This document shows, in pieces, positions 1-6,159 of a stretch of DNA of 64,000 bases. Source of the stretch: Sulfuriferula plumbiphila (lineage in GTDB: Bacteria > Pseudomonadota > Gammaproteobacteria > Burkholderiales > Sulfuriferulaceae); NCBI RefSeq assembly GCF_009938015.1, contig NZ_AP021884.1, forward strand, positions 1,537,501-1,601,500, given 5' to 3'. Made by a program: the position numbers and the translations under genes. How positions within the stretch are numbered: the stretch's first letter is position 1; each line of letters opens with the position of its first letter. The notes beneath the pieces are model-generated. The model saw only the letters and a program-made list of their open reading frames with translations. It made no database searches and was not told where the DNA came from.

Positions 1-83
1 AAATCGCGCTGCATGTCGATCACCAGCAAGGCGGTACGGGCGGGGTTGATATTAACAAGCGTCGGTGTGGATGGGCTATTCAC
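1..83 (-). CDS. Cysteine hydrolase (isochorismatase-like), N-terminal part, cut by window edge
   Basis: Only the first 27 codons are visible. A GTG at 83-81 follows AGGA at good spacing, and the peptide runs into TALLVIDMQRD, the signature N-terminus of the isochorismatase-like cysteine hydrolases, whose first catalytic residue is that Asp. The family contains N-carbamoylsarcosine amidase, biuret hydrolase, ureidoacrylate hydrolase and similar C-N amidohydrolases. It starts 10 bases after the creatininase stop on the same strand, so it is very probably the next gene of the riboswitch-controlled operon. An amidohydrolase here would suit breakdown of a guanidino or ureido compound. The substrate cannot be read from this fragment. 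Confidence 0.72.
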   Translation of the reverse strand, partial: MNSPSTPTLVNINPARTALLVIDMQRD

Positions 84-93
84 ATTCAGTTCC

Positions 94-861
94 TCAGGCG
101 AACTCGGCGCGCACTGCATCAGCGATGCGCTGTGCGACTTCCCCGGCCATTTGGCGTCCCTTCTCCGCATCCGCTCCCCGCGCCGAGGACAGTACACCCG
201 AAGCAGGCACCCAGGCGGGGTTGAGCGGATGGATTTCATAAGGCGGAAAGTCTGCCGGGCCATTGTCCGGAATCAGGTCCAGGCGCACCAAGTCAGGGTG
301 GTAGTGCAGCATGATGGAAGTTTCAATGACCGCAGCATGTTCCAGCGCGAAACCCGGAAAACCTGCAGGAAATACTGCGGCGAGTGTGGCCTCGGTCATG
401 AAATCCCAGTATTCCAGCCGCATCACGCGAAGCGGATGATTCGGGCCGAGTTCACGCAGCGCCAGGTCAATGCCCTCGATCAGGAACCACTGGTTTTCGT
501 AATGGCCGTTGAGCACTACCAGTTTCTTCACGCCGTGGCGCGCGAATTCGCGCACGGCATCGCGTGCCTGGCTGATCAGCGTGTGCGCGTCCAGACTGGT
601 TGTGCCGCAGAAATGCTGGCCGCCGCCGCATTTGGGCTGGGATTTGTAGCCGTAGCTCAACGCGGGTGCCACGATGCCATCCACTCGACTGGCGGCGCTG
701 GCGGCCACCGCCGACGCCAGCAGCGCATCGGTACCGAGCGGTAAGTGCGGCCCATGCTGCTCCAGCGCGCCGCAGGGCAGGAATAGCGCCGGGTTGTCAC
801 GGATGATCTTGTCCCGGTAGACGCTCCAACTCATCTGTTCCATCATCACTGTGCCCATCAT
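94..861 (-). CDS. Creatininase-family amidohydrolase
   Basis: A 255-residue protein of the creatininase family, metal-dependent cyclic amide or formamide hydrolases. The family's metal-binding signatures are visible: GALEQHGPHLPLGTD near residues 31-45 (Glu, His, Asp ligands), a NGHYEN motif near residue 120 and a downstream EHAAVIETS segment with the Glu. Family members include creatinine amidohydrolase, MftE and the formamidopyrimidine hydrolase ArfB. The start at 861 or 858 sits just behind GGAGA. It lies 17 bases after the EamA gene in the guanidine-riboswitch operon and precedes a cysteine hydrolase. Creatinine and creatine are guanidino compounds, so context favours an amidohydrolase acting on a cyclic guanidino intermediate. 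The exact substrate is inference. Confidence 0.85.
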   Translation of the reverse strand: MMGTVMMEQMSWSVYRDKIIRDNPALFLPCGALEQHGPHLPLGTDALLASAVAASAASRVDGIVAPALSYGYKSQPKCGGGQHFCGTTSLDAHTLISQARDAVREFARHGVKKLVVLNGHYENQWFLIEGIDLALRELGPNHPLRVMRLEYWDFMTEATLAAVFPAGFPGFALEHAAVIETSIMLHYHPDLVRLDLIPDNGPADFPPYEIHPLNPAWVPASGVLSSARGADAEKGRQMAGEVAQRIADAVRAEFA

Positions 862-877
862 TTTCTCCGGTATAAAA

Positions 878-1747
878 CTATTGACTGCGTGCCTCGATCA
901 GCGCGGCAGAAGCGATCAGGGCACCTCCCAGCCATTCGTGTTGGGAGATTGCCTCGCCGCCAATCAGGACCGCCGACACCAAGGCCGCAATGAGTTCGAA
1001 AATCAGCAGAATGGAAGCCTTGCCCGCCTCCATGTGGGTGACGCCGTATTGTATGGCGAGCGTGGCGAGTAGCAGCCAGGTAAACGCGAACACAAGTATC
1101 AGCCCCCATGTCCCTCCCGCGAGGCTGGGAAAACGGGCACCCTGCAATAGCGCGACGCTGCTCGCCAAAATCGCACAGCCCAGAAAAACCACAAACACCT
1201 TGCTGGTCATTGGAATGCGTTGAGCAGCACGGGTGGTGACGTTGTTGAGAGCAAAGGTGAGTCCGGCAGAAAGCGCCAGCACATCCACCAGATCGAGCGG
1301 GGTGCTAAATGCAGAGACGCCGCCCAGCAGTACAAAAGCGCCCGCCATGGACAAGCCTACGGCGAACCAGCGTTTCGGCGTAATGTGCTCGCGCAGAAAA
1401 ATGCGTCCGCCGAGTACGCCCCACACTGGGGCCAGATAAAACAGCAGCATGACCCGGACGACGTTACCGCTGATCAAGGCGGTAACAAAAGCGATATTCG
1501 ACCATCCGCCCAGCAGCGCTATCAGAACAAGCAAGCCAGTCTGGCTGCGCCAGCGCTGCCGTTGCAGCCATAGGGTGGGCAATGCGAATATCCCCACCAC
1601 ACCATAGCTGGCGACGACCATCAAGGCGCCGCTGAGTCCATGGGCGCCAAAATACTTGAGCGGCCACCAGGATATGCCCCATAGCACTGCTCCGAACAGC
1701 AGTATGCTGACCGTCATGGGCTGCGACCGTATCGACTGGGTAGGCAT
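878..1747 (-). CDS. EamA/DMT-family transporter
   Basis: A 289-residue integral membrane protein of the drug/metabolite transporter superfamily with about ten hydrophobic segments, arranged as two EamA halves (roughly residues 12-140 and 150-285). An internal start at residue 11 (MTVSILL) is also possible, because the first helix begins directly after it. It sits between the second SDR gene and the creatininase gene with gaps of about 15 bases, so it is co-transcribed. DMT proteins move small organic metabolites. In a guanidine-riboswitch operon it could export guanidine or a pathway by-product, as the small SMR guanidine exporters do elsewhere. It belongs to the ten-helix EamA class, not the four-helix SMR class. 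Confidence 0.85.
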   Translation of the reverse strand: MPTQSIRSQPMTVSILLFGAVLWGISWWPLKYFGAHGLSGALMVVASYGVVGIFALPTLWLQRQRWRSQTGLLVLIALLGGWSNIAFVTALISGNVVRVMLLFYLAPVWGVLGGRIFLREHITPKRWFAVGLSMAGAFVLLGGVSAFSTPLDLVDVLALSAGLTFALNNVTTRAAQRIPMTSKVFVVFLGCAILASSVALLQGARFPSLAGGTWGLILVFAFTWLLLATLAIQYGVTHMEAGKASILLIFELIAALVSAVLIGGEAISQHEWLGGALIASAALIEARSQ

Positions 1748-1762
1748 GCAGGTATTTACTTT

Positions 1763-2515
1763 CTAGGCCATGAAGGCGCCGCCATTGGGACCGAGGGTCT
1801 GGCCGCAGTAGAAGCTCGCATAATCGGAAGCCAGGAACACCGCGGTATGGGCGATTTCTGCGGGTTGTCCGACACGCCCCATAGGAATTGCGGTTTCCTT
1901 TTCCACCCACTCCTGACTCATCTTTTCCAGGGAAAGCATGTCGGTGTTTACCGGACCGGGGGCGATGGCATTTACCCTGATATGAGGCGCGAACTCACGT
2001 GCCAGTGAGCGAGTGAGCGTGATTACCCCAGCCTTGGCTGCGGTGTAGGGTGCGTACCCTGCGCGTCCGAGATAACCCAGTTCCGAGGCGATATTGATGA
2101 TGCAGCCTGCGTCGCGCTCGACCATCTGCGGCAGCACCGCACGACAACACAGGAAGACCGACTTCAGGTCACTGTTCAGTACGTGATCCCATTCGGCCTC
2201 GCTGGTATCGAGGAAAGGTTTTTCCAGAATGACGCCAGCATTGTTGACCAGGATGTCGATGGAACCGAACTGCACCAGGCATTGCTCCACCATGCGGTTG
2301 ACCTGGACAATCTGAGTGACATCTGCTTCGACAATGATGGCCGTACCGCCGATGGCCGTGATTTCCGCTGCAACGGCCAGTGCTTGCTGCGGGCGGTTAA
2401 GGTGATTGATGACCAGCGTCGCTCCGGCACGTCCCATTTCCACGGCGATGGCGCGGCCGATACCGCTGGCGGCGCCGGTTACCAGGACGGTTTTGCCTTG
2501 TAGAGAGATATTCAT
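1763..2515 (-). CDS. Short-chain dehydrogenase/reductase (SDR) 1
   Basis: A 250-residue classical SDR. The N-terminal nucleotide-binding motif TGAASGIG is at residues 14-21, NNAG at about 91-94, and the active-site Tyr-x3-Lys is in the YTAAK segment near residue 160 with a catalytic Ser in the IASELG stretch before it. The PGPVNTDM segment that follows is typical of FabG-like family members. All catalytic residues appear intact. It is the fourth gene of the riboswitch operon, 17 bases after another SDR. A pair of SDRs behind an oxygenase-like desaturase suggests stepwise oxidation of a hydroxylated intermediate. Cofactor and substrate are not predictable from this sequence alone. Confidence 0.87.
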   Translation of the reverse strand: MNISLQGKTVLVTGAASGIGRAIAVEMGRAGATLVINHLNRPQQALAVAAEITAIGGTAIIVEADVTQIVQVNRMVEQCLVQFGSIDILVNNAGVILEKPFLDTSEAEWDHVLNSDLKSVFLCCRAVLPQMVERDAGCIINIASELGYLGRAGYAPYTAAKAGVITLTRSLAREFAPHIRVNAIAPGPVNTDMLSLEKMSQEWVEKETAIPMGRVGQPAEIAHTAVFLASDYASFYCGQTLGPNGGAFMA

Positions 2516-2531
2516 ATCGGTATGGGATCCT

Positions 2532-3308
2532 TCAGCTCATTACTTCGCCGTTGCTCACGACGATGGTCTGGCCGGTGATGGCACGTGCGAGAGGGGAGGC
2601 CAGGAACAGGAAAGTCCCCGCGATATCTGCCGGTTCCAGCAGTTCGGGGATCGCCTGCCGCGCCAGGATTTCATTCAGCACCTCGACTTCTGACCGGCCC
2701 ATGTAATCGGATATGTTTTTCAGGGAGCGCATGGCCGTGTCAGTCCTGACCCAGCCCGGGCACACGGCGTTGACACGGATTCTTCGCTTTCCAAGCTCCC
2801 AGGCCAGTGAACGCGTCAGACCGATGACCGCGTGCTTGCTGGCGACGTACGCGGAAAAATCGGCCACCCCGGTTTTCCCCCAGATGGAGGATTGGTTGAT
2901 GATGCTGGCGTCCTGGCGGAACAGGGGGAACAGCGCTCGCGTGAGCAGATACATGCTGGTGACATTGTTGTGCAGCAACGCGGCCCAGCGCTGTGCGGCC
3001 CCGAGCGAGTCGTCATCCAGCGGTGTTGGATATTCGATACCCGCGTTGTTAATGAGCGCGTGTATCCTGATGCCGCGTTCCTGGAGGCAGTGGGCAAAGC
3101 TGGCAACTTGATCCGGCTGCGACAGGTCCACGACATGGGACGTGATGCGAGCGAGTTGGCCACTGGCTTCCTTGAGTGCAGCAGCATCCTTGTCCACCAT
3201 TTCCACACAGGCGCCATGCTCGATAAAAGCGCGTGCAACAGCCAGGCCGATGCCGCTGGCTGCACCGGTGACAACCACCGAAAGCCCGGAAAAATCAAGG
3301 CTACTCAC
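2532..3308 (-). CDS. Short-chain dehydrogenase/reductase (SDR) 2
   Basis: A 258-residue classical SDR with TGAASGIG near residue 15 and an Asp after the second beta strand (VDKD), which usually marks NAD preference. It also has NNAG near residue 89, Ser in NQSSIWG and the YVASK catalytic Tyr-Lys pair. It is clearly divergent from the SDR encoded next to it, so the two are not a recent tandem duplication. The gene starts 2 bases after the desaturase stop, which indicates tight translational coupling. Its place directly after the membrane di-iron enzyme makes oxidation of that enzyme's product a reasonable inference. Confidence 0.87.
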   Translation of the reverse strand: MSSLDFSGLSVVVTGAASGIGLAVARAFIEHGACVEMVDKDAAALKEASGQLARITSHVVDLSQPDQVASFAHCLQERGIRIHALINNAGIEYPTPLDDDSLGAAQRWAALLHNNVTSMYLLTRALFPLFRQDASIINQSSIWGKTGVADFSAYVASKHAVIGLTRSLAWELGKRRIRVNAVCPGWVRTDTAMRSLKNISDYMGRSEVEVLNEILARQAIPELLEPADIAGTFLFLASPLARAITGQTIVVSNGEVMS

Positions 3309-3309
3309 G

Positions 3310-4320
3310 TTAGACGGCAGTCAGGAAGGAAACCCCGACAGCGCCGTAAAAGGCCGCTGCCTTGTTTGTCCCTGTAGTAACTACACCATAGTCGTCGCTC
3401 AGCACGCGCTTGACCCTGTAGGTGTGGAACCCGGCCAGCAATAGGCGCATGGGGATGATTTGCTCGTAGCCCTCGCCGAATAATTCTCGATGTAGCGTGG
3501 GAAGGCGATGCCAGGGTACGGCGGGCTTCTCGTGGTGAGCATTGTGGTAGGGGAAATTCAGTAACAGCAGGTTGAGCCACGGATATTTCAGCGACACCAG
3601 GTTGGAGTAAGTATTGGACTGTTCATAGGCATGGTCGCGCAGCTTGTCGTTGGGAATCCTGTCGGCGCCGAGCATGGCGAATGCGTCATAGGTGTGCTGA
3701 TAGGCGTCGGCAAAGCGCAATACCGTGAGAAACAGCACATAGGCGATGAAATACAGCGCCAGTGCTTTGGGTGAGATTACTCCCAAAGCCAGGAATACAG
3801 CGGCGCGCAGCAGGAAGATGGCGATGATGCGCAGGCGTGCCTGCTTGCGTTCAGGAACAAGAAAAGGAATCGCCATGACGTAGACATGCATGATTATTTC
3901 CACGGCCGGGATGTAAGCCCACTCCAGGGCCAGGATCAGCTTTCTGAACCATGCAGGACTCGCATGCAGAAATTGTTTGGAGTCAAACGTGATCACATCG
4001 GCACGATCCACGTGATGACGCATGTGCTTGCGACGCAAATCCGCAAATGGCGCATAGCAACTGCCGTTGAGCCAGCTCATCAAAGTGCCCCAGTGGGTGT
4101 TTGCGATGGGCGTTTTGAAAATTGTGTTGTGGGCAAACTCATGAATGAAGTAGGCGGAATAAACCAGCACATGGGCAAGCAGTAGTGTGCCAATACCATT
4201 GACCCACCCCGAGGGGTTGAGCAACAACATGATGCCGATCGGGTAGCCCGCGAGGGTATAGGCGAGCGCCAGCACATTGGGCAATACGCCATCCGGATAG
4301 CGAAAGTGTTTACGCAACAT
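3310..4320 (-). CDS. Membrane fatty acid desaturase-like di-iron protein
   Basis: A 336-residue membrane protein of the fatty acid desaturase/hydroxylase superfamily. The three histidine boxes that hold the di-iron centre are visible: HEFAHN near residue 61, HMRHH near residue 99 and HNAHH near residue 262. Hydrophobic helices surround them. Members insert double bonds or hydroxylate C-H bonds with O2 and external electrons. The gene is second in the guanidine-riboswitch operon, between the ABC binding protein and two SDRs, with no lipid genes nearby. It may therefore hydroxylate an alkyl or N-alkyl guanidino compound and not a fatty acid. That function is inference; the family assignment is firm. 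Confidence 0.88.
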   Translation of the reverse strand: MLRKHFRYPDGVLPNVLALAYTLAGYPIGIMLLLNPSGWVNGIGTLLLAHVLVYSAYFIHEFAHNTIFKTPIANTHWGTLMSWLNGSCYAPFADLRRKHMRHHVDRADVITFDSKQFLHASPAWFRKLILALEWAYIPAVEIIMHVYVMAIPFLVPERKQARLRIIAIFLLRAAVFLALGVISPKALALYFIAYVLFLTVLRFADAYQHTYDAFAMLGADRIPNDKLRDHAYEQSNTYSNLVSLKYPWLNLLLLNFPYHNAHHEKPAVPWHRLPTLHRELFGEGYEQIIPMRLLLAGFHTYRVKRVLSDDYGVVTTGTNKAAAFYGAVGVSFLTAV

Positions 4321-4392
4321 TTTGCGGCGTTCCTTGGGTCGGTTTTATTACGCAGTGTCAGGCTGCGGGCGTCAGACGCCCGCAGGTGGCAC

Positions 4393-5403
4393 TTATTTTT
4401 TGGTGAGGGATTTGACGAACTGATCGTCAAAGGTTTTTTCGGTCAGAGGAATGGTGCTGATCTGACCCTTGTTTTTGAGGATTTTGCTGATGATTTCCCC
4501 GCTCGCATAGAATGAAGTGGTGTCCTTGCTCTTGGAAAAATTCTTGCTCATCTCGTTCAGCGGGATGTTGTAAACCCCTTTCCATTGTTCCTTTACTTCA
4601 GCGGGCGAGACACCCATTGCTTTGCCAATGATCTGCGCCGACTCGTCTGGATGCGCTTTCATGTAGGCCAAACCATCTAGATAGCCTTGGATGATCGCTT
4701 TGATTTCTTTAGGGTGGGCCTGGATGTATTTCTGATCAAATACCAGCACGTCGGTAATCAAGCCCGGCGCATTCTTGGAAGAAAACACGACATGGAATTT
4801 TTTCCCTCCCTCCATGCCCACGATTTGCGACAGGCTGGGCTCGTAGGTAACACCGATTTCTATTCCACCGGAAACCATGGCTGCGGGCACGGATTCCGGA
4901 GTCATTGAAACGTCGTGTACGTCCTTATTGGAAAGCCCGTTTTTTTGCAGGGCGTAGGACAGCAGGAAGTCCGATGGCGACAGTGGGTTGAAACCGATCT
5001 TTTTACCCTTGAACTGGCTGACCTTGGTAATGTTCGTGGTCGCGACAATGGCGTCTCCGCCGTTGGAGTAATCGATTGGCATGACTACTTTCTGTTCCAG
5101 TCCTTTCGCCACTGAGCCGATCACCTGGTCGTAGGTCAGCATGCCACCGTCCACAGCCCCGCTTGCAATGGCGGTAGGAATCAAGGCCGGGTCACTGAAC
5201 ATCTGTAGCTTGACATTGACATCGTATTTTTTGTACAGATCCTTGCCTTCGGCCACAAAAAATGGCCCATAGCCGATCCAGACCACGGTGCCAATTTTGA
5301 TGGGAGCGGATGCCTGTGCGGCAAGCGGGTTGAACACAGCAGTAGCGACCAATGCTGCCAGGCAGAGTTGTTTGAGCGACTGAAGGGAGAATGCTAACGA
5401 CAT
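4393..5403 (-). CDS. ABC transporter substrate-binding protein, NitT/TauT (SsuA-like) type
   Basis: A 336-residue secreted binding protein. The first ~30 residues form a Sec signal peptide ending in an AxA-type site (AAQASA). The mature part begins with the IKIGTVVWIGYGPFF segment typical of the NitT/TauT/SsuA class, and an NMT1/THI5-like fold covers the rest. It is the first gene after the guanidine-I riboswitch, with AAGGAG before the ATG. No permease or ATPase gene lies in the visible operon, so they are beyond the left edge or elsewhere. Riboswitch context points to guanidine or a substituted guanidine as ligand. Family members also bind nitrate, taurine and pyrimidine precursors. Confidence 0.88.
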   Translation of the reverse strand: MSLAFSLQSLKQLCLAALVATAVFNPLAAQASAPIKIGTVVWIGYGPFFVAEGKDLYKKYDVNVKLQMFSDPALIPTAIASGAVDGGMLTYDQVIGSVAKGLEQKVVMPIDYSNGGDAIVATTNITKVSQFKGKKIGFNPLSPSDFLLSYALQKNGLSNKDVHDVSMTPESVPAAMVSGGIEIGVTYEPSLSQIVGMEGGKKFHVVFSSKNAPGLITDVLVFDQKYIQAHPKEIKAIIQGYLDGLAYMKAHPDESAQIIGKAMGVSPAEVKEQWKGVYNIPLNEMSKNFSKSKDTTSFYASGEIISKILKNKGQISTIPLTEKTFDDQFVKSLTKK

Positions 5404-5449
5404 GATGGCTCCTTGGATGGGTTTAAAAGCTACGCAACGGGAAAGCAGT

Positions 5450-5556
5450 AACGCTTCTCTCCCGGGCTTTTATCCCTCCGTGGAGCCTCCAACGAGGCCG
5501 GATCGCTCTCGGACCAGACGTCTTTAATAAATCAAAGACCGGAACCCTAGCGCCCC
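5450..5556 (-). promoter_or_regulatory. Guanidine-I riboswitch (ykkC subtype 1)
   Basis: Read on the minus strand, the leader holds all the long conserved blocks of this RNA in order: CTAGGGTTCCGG (5550-5539), CTGGTCCGAGAG (near 5517-5506), an ACGG element, and GGGATAAAAGCCCGGGAGA (5476-5458). GCGCT before the first block can pair with AGCGT after the last block to close P1. The RNA ends about 50 bases before the ATG of the ABC binding protein. A later hairpin (GGGA..AAGC/GCTTTCCC) overlaps the 3' end of the aptamer and may be the expression platform. This class turns genes on when guanidine binds. The matching blocks and spacing make other ykkC subtypes (ppGpp, PRPP) less likely. Confidence 0.92.
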
Positions 5557-6159
5557 TAACAAACAGAATCCTACGCAGTGCTATCGCAACTGCCGTCCCA
5601 TTTGTCCAGAATTGTAAGCAAGCTATATGCCTGGCTTGGATTTCACGACGCAGAGTGTAAAAAATGTCTCTGGGAAATATATCTTGGGCTAATCCCGCAT
5701 GGGTTCTGTGGAATATTTGATGATCTTAACTTAAACAAACAGGCTGATCGTTTTTCTGCACTCATTTCGTGCGGCAGGCAAAATGATGCACCATTGATGC
5801 CGGGTTGATTTGAACGAGAACAATATTATGCCGGCCATGTCGATGGCCGCCTCCTGGAAATTTTGCGGGTGGGAGACTGTCACACTCGAAACAACTAAAA
5901 TCGATGGCTTCATTCCAAATATTGGATTGCTCGTCAGCCTTTACATATTTTCACAGGGTACAGCCTACGAACCATTTCGCTACCTGGAACCGCGGACAGC
6001 GTGGCGAAAAGATTTTAGCTGCGCTGTATGATTACGCCAAAGCGATTGCGCCGGCGCGAAATCAGGGCGTCTGAATTGGGTTGGCCATTGGAGAGGATTG
6101 GTGAGGTGTTGGGTTACAGTGAAATGACTTTGAAATTTACCGGACAGTAGTGGTCTGCG
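5557..6159. other. Intergenic region without recognisable gene
   Basis: About 600 bases between the leftward riboswitch leader and the rightward helicase gene. It must hold the promoter of the riboswitch operon, but I see no convincing -35/-10 pair. Short open frames here (5578-5808, 5810-6031) have no recognisable motifs and no ribosome binding sites. Confidence 0.5.
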
